Shown here piece after piece: positions 1 through 8,344 of a stretch of DNA of 17,571 nucleotides. The notes below the pieces were generated by a model. The model did no database searches, was not told where the DNA came from, and was given only the letters and a program-made list of their open reading frames with translations. Within the stretch, counting starts at the first letter, position 1. The number at the start of each line of letters is the position of its first letter. A program made the translations under genes and the position numbers. The stretch spans positions 1-17,571 of the forward strand of contig CALHSW010000075.1 of assembly GCA_938038735.1 (NCBI GenBank), written 5' to 3'. Origin of the DNA: an uncultured Bacteroidia bacterium (GTDB lineage: Bacteria; Bacteroidota; Bacteroidia; Bacteroidales; CAJPTX01).

Positions 1-181
1 AGGCCTCCAGCGTGGAGACCAGCAGGCTCTTGCCGAACCGCCGCGGCCGGCTCAAAAAGTAGTAATCGCCCTCCGTTATCAGCCTGTAGATTAGCTCGGT
101 CTTATCCACGTACAGCTTGCCCCGATTCCGTAGATTCTCAAAGCTCTGCTCCCCTATCGGATATATAATCGCCGTACCCAT
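1..181 (-). CDS. AAA-ATPase-like / DUF1703 family protein, N-terminal fragment
   Basis: Only the first 60 codons are in the window; the gene continues past position 1. The ATG at 181-179 opens a frame with IYPIGEQSFENLR, then YVDKTELIYRLI, then YYFLSRPRRFGKSLLVSTLEA. This is the usual opening of the Bacteroidota 'ATP-binding protein' family that pairs an AAA-ATPase-like domain with a C-terminal PD-(D/E)XK nuclease-like DUF1703 domain. RRFGKSLL is its Walker A-like region, at about residues 47-54. Family members occur in many copies in Bacteroidales genomes and their role is not settled. The C-terminal domain cannot be seen here, so completeness is unknown. A GGGGG stretch lies just before the start. 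A near-match to a -7 box (TATTTTTTG) lies further upstream, but I do not call it a promoter. Confidence 0.8.
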   Translation of the reverse strand, partial: MGTAIIYPIGEQSFENLRNRGKLYVDKTELIYRLITEGDYYFLSRPRRFGKSLLVSTLEA

Positions 182-339
182 TTTTGCCCCCGCTACTTTA
201 CCTTTTACAGCGTAAAGATACAAAAAATAATCTTCTGCGGCTAGCCGGGCGCAATCGCACCTACCGCCCTTTGGCGACCACACAGGAGGAGAGCCGGCAC
301 ATCCGCCACTGCGCAACAGACCTCTTTTCGCCCCCCCCC

Positions 340-382
340 AAAAAAACGCGGCGGCTGTTGCATTCTATCAACAACCGCCGCG
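340..382 (-). terminator. Rho-independent terminator of the GLUG gene
   Basis: Arms CGCGGCGGCTGTTG (347-360) and CAACAACCGCCGCG (369-382) pair over 14 positions with a single wobble around an 8-nt loop. On the minus strand the stem is followed at once by seven T (forward A-run 340-346). It lies 39 bp past the stop of the GLUG gene, so it most likely ends that transcript. Confidence 0.88.
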
Positions 383-420
383 CCGCTACCCTTCCTGACC
401 TACTCTTTCCGAACTATATT

Positions 421-1572
421 CTACCGTACTGCCATCCCTCCCGTCTTCATCTTCAGTATCGGCGGCTGCCCGCTGCGCACCTCCCAGCTCCGCTGCGAAA
501 ATCCCGCGGGCAAGTTCACGCCTTTAATCGCATCGTCGCTAAATTTACGCCCATACTTCTCCTCTGGCCCCGAAAGGAATAGCCCAAAGTAACGTTTGTA
601 GTAATAATTATCGCACTCGCTTCCGCCAGCCGCCATCATAAGCGGATTCTTCGTGGTGCCATTCACTTGCAGCTTCCCTGTCGTATAGCAGCAATTCCCG
701 CTCCCATCCATCTTCCCGATAAATAGTGCCACATCCCCTTTGCTCCCCGACACATCGCCCAAGCTGAAGCAATCGGCTACCCACACATCCTTCGCGCTCC
801 CAATGAACCCACCTAGCGTTGATCCATCTATCTGCGCCGTCACATCAACGTCAGCAAACGCACGTTGCACCTGCGCCTTCGTCTTCTCCATGGCAAACCC
901 ATCGAAACGTCCTACAAGCCCCCCCACGATGCACGCATCGTTGCTCTTCGCCACAATTCCCTTCCCATCCTTCGTTCGATCCACCCAGCAGTCCCACAGC
1001 TCGCACCCATCGGCAATCCCTATCAGCCCCCCCATGCTCACGCTCCCCCCATCGGCGCTCTCAAACGCCATGGTGTTCACCACCGCAGCGCACGCCCGCA
1101 CGGTGTACCCGCTACGCACCTCGCCTGCCAACGCCCCTATCGCCAGATCTTCCACTTTCCGCCCCGCGTTGATTACCACTTTTTCCAGCCGCACGCCTGA
1201 AATGTAGGGCTTTCCCAATGCGCCGCCCTTGCCCACCAAGCCGAACAGCCCAAGCCGAGACGAACGATTACCCGAAATCACAAGGTTTGATATCGTATGC
1301 CCTGCCCCATCGTAGCTCCCCAAGAAGGGCATAGCCTCCGTGCCTATCGGGCTCCACGGCTCCCCTTCAAGGTCTATATCTACCGTTTGAAAAAAGTACG
1401 CCCCTTCGTACTGTTCCCCGCCATTCACCCTCTCGGCCAATGCGAATAGATCCTTGGCACTCTGCACCTTATAGGGTGCACTCTCCGTACCCTCGCCCTC
1501 AAATCCATAGCTGCTACCCAGCGCAAACAGAACGAATAGCACCGCCAATAGACCACCCTTCACTGTTTTCAT
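421..1572 (-). CDS. Secreted GLUG-repeat protein
   Basis: A 383-residue protein with a signal peptide at about residues 1-23 (MKTVKGG, then a hydrophobic run to ALGSSYG) and no lipobox. After it comes the opening typical of this class: GEGTESAPYKVQSAKDL, then VDIDLEGEPWSPIG, then YDGAGHTISNLVI. It is followed by about six GLUG-like motifs: GLFGLVG near 108, IGALAG near 145, GGLIG near 181, GGLVG near 217, GGFIG near 254, and a weaker LFIGK near 283. The C-terminus has WEVRSGQPPILK, a common ending. GLUG proteins are mostly surface or secreted beta-rich proteins of unknown ligand. There is no recognisable type IX sorting domain or anchor. The start is supported by AAAGGGG just before the ATG. 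It stands alone: 356 bp from the peroxiredoxin gene upstream and a strong terminator downstream. Confidence 0.85.
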   Translation of the reverse strand: MKTVKGGLLAVLFVLFALGSSYGFEGEGTESAPYKVQSAKDLFALAERVNGGEQYEGAYFFQTVDIDLEGEPWSPIGTEAMPFLGSYDGAGHTISNLVISGNRSSRLGLFGLVGKGGALGKPYISGVRLEKVVINAGRKVEDLAIGALAGEVRSGYTVRACAAVVNTMAFESADGGSVSMGGLIGIADGCELWDCWVDRTKDGKGIVAKSNDACIVGGLVGRFDGFAMEKTKAQVQRAFADVDVTAQIDGSTLGGFIGSAKDVWVADCFSLGDVSGSKGDVALFIGKMDGSGNCCYTTGKLQVNGTTKNPLMMAAGGSECDNYYYKRYFGLFLSGPEEKYGRKFSDDAIKGVNLPAGFSQRSWEVRSGQPPILKMKTGGMAVR

Positions 1573-1928
1573 CCCCTTTGTCCTCGAATTTTAATCCTCA
1601 CAACGTATACAGATGTAGCAACTTCTATGCCATCGCATTAAAGAACCTGCCCACACATGGCATATCATTGACAGGCTGTCCCACCCTCTACACGCCACTC
1701 GTTCCCCTCGCGCAACAGCAGAGCGACCGTGACGGAACAGGGAGGCAATCCGCAAACCACGAACTTTCCTTCAAATTCAGTTCTCTCTCGTCTTAAATTC
1801 AATCCCTGCCTATCGGCTGCGCAAACGATTAAAGTAACCGCCACGCACAGACCGCTCAAAACACAGCGCGGGCGGCAGCTCTCGCTCCCGCCCGCGCAGA
1901 CTTATCCTTTCAATCAGGCTAAAACACG
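1573..1928. other. Intergenic stretch between the peroxiredoxin and GLUG genes
   Basis: This 356-bp stretch holds the hairpin after the peroxiredoxin gene at 1857-1897. In the remaining part, which should carry the GLUG promoter, I find no exact TAnnTTTG/TTTG pair on the minus strand. The nearest is a one-mismatch TGAATTTG without a partner. A 64-codon minus-strand frame at 1665-1859 has no family resemblance and is not called as a gene. Confidence 0.6.
1857..1897 (-). terminator. Hairpin terminator after the peroxiredoxin gene
   Basis: Perfect 10-bp arms GCGCGGGCGG (1866-1875) and CCGCCCGCGC (1888-1897), with a further inner AGC/GCT pairing, lie 31 bp past the peroxiredoxin stop. On the minus strand the stem is followed by TGTGTTTTG, a weak T-tract, so termination may be incomplete. 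Confidence 0.65.
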
Positions 1929-2567
1929 CTACTTACGCTCCGAAAGGTACTTTGACACACCCTCCTGGGTCGCCTTCATCCCCTTCTCCCCCTTATGCCA
2001 ATTCGCGGGGCAAACCTCACCGTTCTTCTCGAAGAACTGCAACGCATCCACCATCCGCAACGCCTCATCCACGCTACGCCCTAGCGGCATGTCGTTCACC
2101 AGCTGGTGGCGCACAACCCCATCCTTGTCAATCAAGAACAGCCCACGGTACGCCTGCGGAACGCCTGTGGAGCAGAACCCCTCGCACTCGTCGCACCAAT
2201 CCTCCTCCGCGGCGTACACATCGTAGTTCATCGCCACCGTGTGCGCCTGATCTGCCACTAGCGGGTAGGTAACCCCCTTAATGCCGCCCTCTTTCGTCGG
2301 CGTTTGCAGCCATTTCCAATGCGAATTCTCTGAGTCCACGGAACAGCCTATCAGCTGCACGTCGCGCTGTTCAAACTCCTTGAGTTTATCCTGAAACGCC
2401 AACAGCTCCGTGGGGCATACAAACGTGAAATCTGCCGGGTAGAAGAACAGAATCACGTATTTCTTCCCTTGAAATTGCGACAGTGAAAAGTTGCTTACAA
2501 TCTCACCGCCGTTCACTACAGCCGGCAACTTGAAGTCCGGCGCCTTCTTTCCTACTAATACTGACAT
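1929..2567 (-). CDS. ahpC: Typical 2-Cys peroxiredoxin (AhpC/Prx1 class)
   Basis: A 212-residue thiol peroxidase that reduces hydrogen and organic peroxides in the cytoplasm. The active-site run FFYPADFTFVCPTE carries P44, T48 and peroxidatic C51. The catalytic arginine is in YRGLFLID (R141), and the resolving cysteine is C186 in GEVCPANW, so the family's key residues are all present. GGIKG stands where hyperoxidation-sensitive eukaryotic enzymes have GGLG. Compared with human PRDX proteins, about 14 extra residues sit just before the catalytic arginine. They hold C125, C128 and C132 (WCDECEGFC), and a further cysteine is at 75. The start has a clear ribosome binding site, AAGGAG, 7 nt before the ATG. 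No AhpF reductase gene is adjacent. The gene has a hairpin on each side and looks monocistronic. The reductant and the role of the insertion are unknown. Confidence 0.95.
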   Translation of the reverse strand: MSVLVGKKAPDFKLPAVVNGGEIVSNFSLSQFQGKKYVILFFYPADFTFVCPTELLAFQDKLKEFEQRDVQLIGCSVDSENSHWKWLQTPTKEGGIKGVTYPLVADQAHTVAMNYDVYAAEEDWCDECEGFCSTGVPQAYRGLFLIDKDGVVRHQLVNDMPLGRSVDEALRMVDALQFFEKNGEVCPANWHKGEKGMKATQEGVSKYLSERK

Positions 2568-2647
2568 GATATTACTCCTTTTTTCATCTCTTTACTCTCA
2601 CAACGCACCAGCCCTTGATTTGTTCACTCCACACAGTTACGGCCGTC

Positions 2648-2684
2648 AAAAAAGGGGATGCTGCGCAAAGCAACATCCCCTTTT
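2648..2684 (-). terminator. Rho-independent terminator of dnaB
   Basis: Arms AAAAGGGGATGCTGC (2650-2664) and GCAACATCCCCTTTT (2670-2684) pair over 15 positions with one wobble and a 5-nt loop. On the minus strand it ends in six T and lies 16 bp past the dnaB stop. Because the arms carry A and T tails it could work in both directions, but no gene converges from the other side. Confidence 0.9.
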
Positions 2685-2700
2685 CACTCGTCCCTAATCC

Positions 2701-4383
2701 CTAGAACGGTATGTCCTCCGATTCCTCCCCCTCGCTAGAGATACTACCATCCTCCATCAGCGATGCGTAGGGGTTGGTGGCAAAAGGCCCAATACCCTCC
2801 ACTATGCTGTCGTCGGGCTCTGGCTGCCGCTTGCGACTCGTTTTCCCGCCGCCATCGTTGTACTGCGACGCCACCACGCGCATGCCGCTCTCCTGCCCAT
2901 TTCCGCCACCTATCGTGCCGGGCGTATTGTTCTCATCGCGCCGCGCCTTGTCAAGCTGCTGGTAGTGGTCGAGCTGCGGCTGATCGTCCACGAACTTCGT
3001 TTGGCTCGCAATAAAACTCAAGTAGACTATCCCGGTCTCTCCGCTACGGTTCTTTTCAATACGGAGCTCTGCCATGCCGGCTGTTGGTGTCTCGTCAGGG
3101 TAGGCAGGCACCTTGTGCTTCTCCGGCCTATGCACAAAGGCCACAATGTCGGCATCCTGCTCTATGGCCCCAGACTCTCGTATATCCGAGAGCTGCGGTT
3201 GGTAGAGCGATGAAGCCCGGCTCTCCACCGACCTATTCAGCTGCGAAAGCGCCACAATTGGTATGTCGAGTTCCAAGGCCAACGCCTTGAGCGAGCGTGA
3301 AATCTTACTTATCTCCTGCTCCCGGTTCTGCATCTTGCTGAAGGGCGCCGTGATCAGCTGTAGGTAGTCAATAACCACCATGTCTATGTCGTACTGCATC
3401 TTCAGCTTGCGGCACTTCGAGCGGAGCTCCCCTGGGCCAATCCCCTGCGTGCTATCGAAAAAGATATTAGCCCTCGCGATCTCTAACGCCGCCCGGTCGA
3501 TTCGCTCCCACTGCTCATCGGTCAGCCGCCCAGAGGCTAGCTGCTTGCTGTTTATCTCTGTCTCAGAGGCTATCAAACGTAGCACGAGCGACGTGCTGGG
3601 CATCTCCAGCGAGAAGAACGCCACCTTCCGCTTGTCCTTAATCGCCATGTTGTAGGCCATGTTCAGGGCAAAGGCCGTTTTCCCCACCGAGGGACGAGCC
3701 GCAATGACAATGAACTCTCCTTTGTGCCACCCCCCGGTCAGCTCGTCAACGTGCGGGAATCCTGTGCTCAACCCCGCCATGGAAGAGTCGTTGCTCCCCG
3801 CCTCGCGAATCATCTTGAGCGCATCGTTGAGCACAATCGGGAGCTTTTTTACCTCCTTTCGTATGTTGCTCTGCGAAATCTCAAAAATCTTCCGCTCCGC
3901 GCTCTCCAGCACCTCCTGCACGTCCTGCCCCTGCGTGTAGGATTCGCTCTCTATCTCATTCGACACCCGGATGAGCTCCCGCAGCAAAAACTTCTCTATC
4001 ACTATTTTTGCATGCTCCACCACGTGGGCGCTCGACGCCACCTTCATGGTTAGCTCCGCGAGGTACTGCGCCCCGCCCACGGTGTCCAGCTGCCCGCCAT
4101 CGCTCAACGTCTGCCGTACTGTGAATAGATCCACGGGCACCTGCCGCTGCACCAGCGACACGATCGACTCGTAAATCGCGGCGTGCCATGCGTGGTAAAA
4201 GTGCTGTGGCTCTAAAAAACCGCTCAGCTCAATGGCTGCCTCGTTGTCGGTCATCAGCGCCCCCAGCACCGCCTGCTCTATCTCTACCGCCTGCGGCGGC
4301 ACGCGCCCTGCATCCGCCATCGGCTGCACAGCCACACGCTTCGCAAAGCCTCCCTCACCGCTCTTCCGTACCTCTTCCGCCAT
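2701..4383 (-). CDS. dnaB: Replicative DNA helicase DnaB
   Basis: The hexameric helicase that unwinds DNA at the replication fork; 560 residues. The N-terminal domain (about 29-175) opens with PPQAVEIEQAVLGALM. The RecA-like ATPase domain (about 205-465) has Walker A ARPSVGKTA with K235 and T236, FFSLEM at 257-262, Walker B VVIDYLQL with D339, SQLNRSVE at 380-387, and the arginine-finger region KNRSGETG with R446. No intein interrupts it. It is longer than the E. coli protein (471 residues) because of a Gly/Asn/Ser-rich tail from about 480. The tail ends in EESEDIPF, which resembles the acidic tip of SSB. The start is supported by GAGAGGTGACAG before the ATG. It lies 52 bp downstream of the dihydrofolate reductase gene and may share its transcript. 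Confidence 0.97.
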   Translation of the reverse strand: MAEEVRKSGEGGFAKRVAVQPMADAGRVPPQAVEIEQAVLGALMTDNEAAIELSGFLEPQHFYHAWHAAIYESIVSLVQRQVPVDLFTVRQTLSDGGQLDTVGGAQYLAELTMKVASSAHVVEHAKIVIEKFLLRELIRVSNEIESESYTQGQDVQEVLESAERKIFEISQSNIRKEVKKLPIVLNDALKMIREAGSNDSSMAGLSTGFPHVDELTGGWHKGEFIVIAARPSVGKTAFALNMAYNMAIKDKRKVAFFSLEMPSTSLVLRLIASETEINSKQLASGRLTDEQWERIDRAALEIARANIFFDSTQGIGPGELRSKCRKLKMQYDIDMVVIDYLQLITAPFSKMQNREQEISKISRSLKALALELDIPIVALSQLNRSVESRASSLYQPQLSDIRESGAIEQDADIVAFVHRPEKHKVPAYPDETPTAGMAELRIEKNRSGETGIVYLSFIASQTKFVDDQPQLDHYQQLDKARRDENNTPGTIGGGNGQESGMRVVASQYNDGGGKTSRKRQPEPDDSIVEGIGPFATNPYASLMEDGSISSEGEESEDIPF

Positions 4384-4435
4384 CTGTCACCTCTCTTCTC
4401 CGAACCATCTAAAAATCCGCAACTGCACGGCTAGG

Positions 4436-4930
4436 CTATACTCTGAAAAACACCTTTAGGCGGTAACGATACCCTGCTTTTGACATCCTCCAATCTTGGC
4501 AATAGTGCAAATGCCAATCCGGTGTGTCTATGTTGGGGAAAAAGGCATCTGCACCCTCAAAAACCGCATCCACCTCGGATATCAGCAACCGGTCGGGCCA
4601 GTTGATCGTCTGCTGATATACCGACGCTCCGCCCGCAATGAACATCTCCTCTTCGTCCCGCGCCCCGCATGTATGCAGCGCCTCAACTAGAGACCCCACA
4701 CGCAGCACCCCTTCTGGCACGGCATAGTGCTCATCATGGGTGACCACCACCATCTTCCTTCCAGGCAGGGGTCGCCCAATCGACTCGTACGTCTTGCGCC
4801 CCACCACCACGTGATGCCCCATCGTACACTCCTTGAAATACGCCAAATCCTCCGGTATACGCACCAGCAGTTCATTATTCTTCCCGATGGCTCTATTCCT
4901 GTCCATCAGTGCGATTGCTGTCACTCTCAT
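4436..4930 (-). CDS. folA: Dihydrofolate reductase
   Basis: Reduces dihydrofolate to tetrahydrofolate with NADPH; 164 residues, the usual size. It shows TAIALMDRNRAIG at the N-terminus, IPEDLAYFK with the catalytic acid at D28, VVVGRKTYESIGRPLPGRK (about 41-59), and MFIAGGASVYQQ (about 96-107), the NADPH-binding segment. The frame can be opened 14 codons earlier at a TTG. I chose the ATG at 4930-4928 because family proteins begin right at this strand and a weak GGGAAG lies before it. At the position of the near-invariant Met20-loop tryptophan (E. coli W22), the sequence reads ELLVRIPEDL, with valine instead. No thyA lies next to it; its neighbours are uvrA upstream and dnaB downstream. The 242 bp upstream show no exact promoter; TACCTTAG is a one-mismatch -7 box. 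Confidence 0.93.
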   Translation of the reverse strand: MRVTAIALMDRNRAIGKNNELLVRIPEDLAYFKECTMGHHVVVGRKTYESIGRPLPGRKMVVVTHDEHYAVPEGVLRVGSLVEALHTCGARDEEEMFIAGGASVYQQTINWPDRLLISEVDAVFEGADAFFPNIDTPDWHLHYCQDWRMSKAGYRYRLKVFFRV

Positions 4931-5172
4931 TGTCGTCTTCCCATGCTTAATTTTGATGGCTAAGGTAGCCAATTTTTTTTACTTTCCTTCGTGGCTGCGG
5001 CACATGCATTGTTCGCTCTTCCGTAGAACCTACCAAACCCCCTCTGCATTATGGGTATGCCCTTCTCCGAAGCTACTGGAGACCGGTTTAAATCTGAGCT
5101 TTTGACTAAAGAGAAAGCCAAAGCCCCCTCCGCGTGGGCATTGTCTTACAACGTGCCTCTAACCCACTCCCA

Positions 5173-8040
5173 TCAAGCGGTAGGTTCCAACGCCTTTTTA
5201 AGGAACCTACTCGTGGCGCTCTCTGCTACCTCCGCCACAGCTTCGGGCCGTCCCATCGCCACCACGCACCCACCGTGCTTACCGCCGCCTGGGCCAAGGT
5301 CTACAATCCAATCCGCCAGCTTCATCACCTCCACGTTGTGCTCTATCACCACCACCGTATGCCCGGCCTCGATCAGCTTGTTGAAGGCGCCCATAAGCGT
5401 CTTTATATCATCGAAGTGAAGCCCTGTCGTGGGTTCATCGAACGCCAGAAGCATATGCTCCTCCTTGGGCACATCCAGCAGGAACGAGGCGATTTTGAGC
5501 CGCTGCGCCTCGCCGCCGCTTAGCGTGCTGGTAGGCTGCCCCAACGTTACATACCCAAGCCCCACCTCTCGCAGCACCCTCAGTGAATCAGCCACGCCCT
5601 GCGCCAGCACCGCGCTGTCGGCCCTGAAAAACGCCTCCGCATCCTCTACTGTCATCTCCAGCACATCGCTAATGTTCTTCCCACGGTAGCGCACGCTAAG
5701 CACCTCCGGGTTATACCGCTTGCCGTGGCACACCTCGCACTCCACCTCCACGTCCGACATGAACTGCATATCCACCACAAACTTACCCAACCCCTGGCAC
5801 GCAGGACAAACCCCTGTTGAGTCGTTGAATGAGAAGTGGCGCTCACGCATCATATGCCCCTTCGCCTCCTCCTGCGAGGCGAATATCGCACGTATACCCG
5901 TGAAGGCTGCGGTGTAGGTAACAGGCGTAGAGCGTAGCGAGCGGGTTAACGTATTTTGGTCCACGAATTGCATTCCGGTAAGCGTCATCGGCGGCACGGA
6001 GATTCCCCGCGTATGCAGCGGAACGTCCACCCCATGCTCGAGATACTCCTGCAGCGCCGGCATGAACACACCCCGCACCAGCGTTGATTTACCCGACCCA
6101 CTCACCCCCGTCACCACGGTGAACGCATGGAGAGGGAACCGCGCATCCACATTCTTAAGGTTGTTCATCGTCGCCCCCTTGAGCTCAATGAACCCCGCCA
6201 ACTCACGCCGTTGCTTCGGAATCTCAATACGCTTATGCCCCGTGAGGTACTCCGCCGTAAGGCTTCCCTTCGCATTGGGGAGCTCCGCCACGCTCCCCTC
6301 GAACATCACCTGACCTCCATGCGACCCAGCCCGCGGCCCAAGGTCAATAATTTTATCAGCCGCACGCATGATTTCCTCGTCATGCTCCACCACAACCACC
6401 GTATTCCCCTGGTCGCGAAGCCGTAGGAGCACCCCTATAAGACGCTCCGTATCGATGGAATGCAGCCCCACGGTCGGCTCATCGAGTATGTAGAGCGACC
6501 CCACCAGCGAGCTGCCCAGGGCTGTCGCCAGGTTGATCCGCTGCGTCTCCCCGCCGCTAAGGGTTTTTGACTGCCTATCGAGGGTGAGGTAACCCAGCCC
6601 CACGTCAAGCAAGCAACGGAGACGGGTCGTCAGCTCCACCATGAGCCGTCTCGACACCTCTCTGTCCCGTTCGTTCAGCTCTAGATGCTCCAAGAAATCA
6701 AGCAATTCTTCTAGGGGTTGCACCACCAAATCGGCTATGTTTTTCCCAGCAACCCGCACGCAGAGAGCCTCCTTGTTGAGCCGTTGCCCGTGGCAATCGG
6801 GGCACTCGGCGCGCCCGGAGTACTGCGCCAGCATAACCCTATTCTGCACCTTGTGGTACTGCGTCCGCATGGCATCAAAGTACTCATCAATACCATGCAC
6901 GTTCTTACCGTCTCCGTGCCATAGTAGCGCCCGCTGCTCCTTGGTCAAATCGTAGTAGGGATGGTGCACCGGGAAGTCGTACTCCACCGCCGCCAGCATG
7001 AACTCATTGCAGTACTGCTGCCCCACGGGCCCACGCCAGCACGCCACTGCCCCATCGAAGAGCGAAAGGTTGGGGTCTGGTACCACCAACTCTTCGCTTA
7101 TACCCAGCGTTTGCCCATAACCGTTGCAGGTCTTGCACACCCCAAGCGGATTATTGAAGCTAAAGAGCTCCGGGCGCAGCGGGGGAAATTGTTCCCCATC
7201 AAGGAGAATACGCGTGTCAAAGTCTGTATTGACCCATGCCCCATCCTTCTGCACCGCAACCCTACACGCGCTGTTTCCCTCCCGAAACGCCATCTCCACC
7301 GAGTCGCCGCAACGCCCCCTAAACTCCTCGCTCCCATCCGGCACAAACCGGTCAACGAGTAGGAAGAACTCACCGCCCAGTCGCGACACCTCCAACCGCT
7401 CGTCGGGGGTCTCTATGCTATACGTCACTCCGTCCACCACCACGCGGCTATACCCCGCAAGGGCCAACCGATCCACCACAATGCTGATGCTTAACGCTCT
7501 AATCTGCTTGGTGCTACCTTTACTCGTTCCCAGGCGACCCTGCGCCTCGTCCATTGACTCCTCCACCTGCTCCGCCAGCGGCGCGAGCAGCATCACCCGC
7601 TCCCCTTGGCAGGAGTAGATGTAGTCGATGATGTCCTTAGTGGAATGGCTACGTAGCTCTTCCCCCGTCTTGGGGTCTACGACTCGCCCGATACGCGCGT
7701 AGAGAAGACGGAGGTAATCGTACACCTCTGAGGAGGTTCCCACGGTAGAGGTGGAACTCTTCGTGTTCACGTGCTGCGAAATCATCACCGCGGGCGGGAT
7801 GCCGCTGATTTCATCGGCATCCGGCTTGGGCAATCGCCCTAGAAACTGCCTCGCGTAGGCGGAAAGGCTCTGCACGTAGCGCCGCTGCCCCTCGGCGTAG
7901 AGCGTTTCAAAGGCCAACGATGACTTCCCAGACCCCGAAAGCCCCGTGAAAACCACCAGTTTGCCCCGCGGAATGGTAACCGTCACATCCTTCAGGTTGT
8001 TCACCCGTACGCCACGCAGTACAATATCCCCCTTTGCCAT
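5173..8040 (-). CDS. uvrA: UvrA-family excinuclease ABC subunit A (Bacteroidota paralog type)
   Basis: A DNA damage-recognition ATPase of nucleotide excision repair; 955 residues, full length. It has two ABC ATPase modules. The first has Walker A GLSGSGKSS (33-41), signature TLSGGETQR (493-501) and Walker B LYILDEP (516-522). The second has Walker A GVSGSGKST (645-653), signature TLSGGEAQR (839-847) and Walker B LLAFDEP (864-870). The second zinc finger is complete (C745, C748, C768, C771). The first keeps only CKTC (C302, C305): where E. coli has CPIC, this protein has a run with no cysteine (about 275-282). The region matching the UvrB-binding domain is present (RVMLLAPL at 148, LLVDRFVPD at 227), so partnership with UvrB looks possible. 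It resembles the second UvrA type I know from Bacteroides. AGGAG precedes the ATG, and a -7 box lies just upstream. Confidence 0.93.
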   Translation of the reverse strand: MAKGDIVLRGVRVNNLKDVTVTIPRGKLVVFTGLSGSGKSSLAFETLYAEGQRRYVQSLSAYARQFLGRLPKPDADEISGIPPAVMISQHVNTKSSTSTVGTSSEVYDYLRLLYARIGRVVDPKTGEELRSHSTKDIIDYIYSCQGERVMLLAPLAEQVEESMDEAQGRLGTSKGSTKQIRALSISIVVDRLALAGYSRVVVDGVTYSIETPDERLEVSRLGGEFFLLVDRFVPDGSEEFRGRCGDSVEMAFREGNSACRVAVQKDGAWVNTDFDTRILLDGEQFPPLRPELFSFNNPLGVCKTCNGYGQTLGISEELVVPDPNLSLFDGAVACWRGPVGQQYCNEFMLAAVEYDFPVHHPYYDLTKEQRALLWHGDGKNVHGIDEYFDAMRTQYHKVQNRVMLAQYSGRAECPDCHGQRLNKEALCVRVAGKNIADLVVQPLEELLDFLEHLELNERDREVSRRLMVELTTRLRCLLDVGLGYLTLDRQSKTLSGGETQRINLATALGSSLVGSLYILDEPTVGLHSIDTERLIGVLLRLRDQGNTVVVVEHDEEIMRAADKIIDLGPRAGSHGGQVMFEGSVAELPNAKGSLTAEYLTGHKRIEIPKQRRELAGFIELKGATMNNLKNVDARFPLHAFTVVTGVSGSGKSTLVRGVFMPALQEYLEHGVDVPLHTRGISVPPMTLTGMQFVDQNTLTRSLRSTPVTYTAAFTGIRAIFASQEEAKGHMMRERHFSFNDSTGVCPACQGLGKFVVDMQFMSDVEVECEVCHGKRYNPEVLSVRYRGKNISDVLEMTVEDAEAFFRADSAVLAQGVADSLRVLREVGLGYVTLGQPTSTLSGGEAQRLKIASFLLDVPKEEHMLLAFDEPTTGLHFDDIKTLMGAFNKLIEAGHTVVVIEHNVEVMKLADWIVDLGPGGGKHGGCVVAMGRPEAVAEVAESATSRFLKKALEPTA

Positions 8041-8064
8041 CTTCTTCTCCTAATTTCTAAACGG

Positions 8065-8072
8065 CAAATGTA
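8065..8072 (-). promoter_or_regulatory. Candidate -7 box of the uvrA promoter
   Basis: On the minus strand this reads TACATTTG, an exact match to the Bacteroidota -7 consensus TAnnTTTG, 24 bp before the uvrA ATG. The expected TTTG at about -33 is not found at 19-21 bp spacing (GTGT stands there), so this is a half-match. Confidence 0.5.
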
Positions 8073-8344
8073 CCTACTTTCAACCGCTTTTACACTACCG
8101 CTCCCGTTTCTCCCCCTTAAATTGCACGAAACTGCACGGCTGCATAAGGGAAATCAAACCGTCCGCTGGCCTCTAACCGTTTCCCTCCCTCAACCACCTC
8201 GCCGCACCCTACGTTTATAGAACAGTCGCAGAATTGCCCATGGCCTCCAGACCCTTGAATCCCTTCCCCCAGGGCAAGACACAGTCGGAAGGAACGCCCC
8301 GCGCATTCAGGATTTACTAAATATTGCGTCCCTCCAACCCCTTC
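8073..8344. other. Intergenic stretch between btuB and uvrA
   Basis: This stretch separates the B12 operon from uvrA. It contains no open frame with family resemblance and no RNA gene that I can recognise. I also found no convincing terminator after btuB: the only inverted arms (CCTTCC and GGAAGG near 8260-8305) have a long loop and no T-run on the minus strand. Read-through from btuB into uvrA cannot be excluded. Confidence 0.5.

Noticed and set aside
184..582. 132-codon plus-strand open frame at the left end
   Set aside because: It crosses the GLUG terminator and the end of the GLUG gene; its composition is that of an antisense shadow.
1665..1859. 64-codon minus-strand frame between the peroxiredoxin and GLUG genes
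   Set aside because: No motif, signal peptide or ribosome binding site that would support it; not distinguishable from chance.
4931..4972. Longer start (TTG) for the dihydrofolate reductase
   Set aside because: Family proteins begin at the ATG 14 codons later; the extra stretch has no homologous feature.
8240..8310. Possible terminator after btuB
   Set aside because: Short arms, long loop and no T-run on the minus strand.
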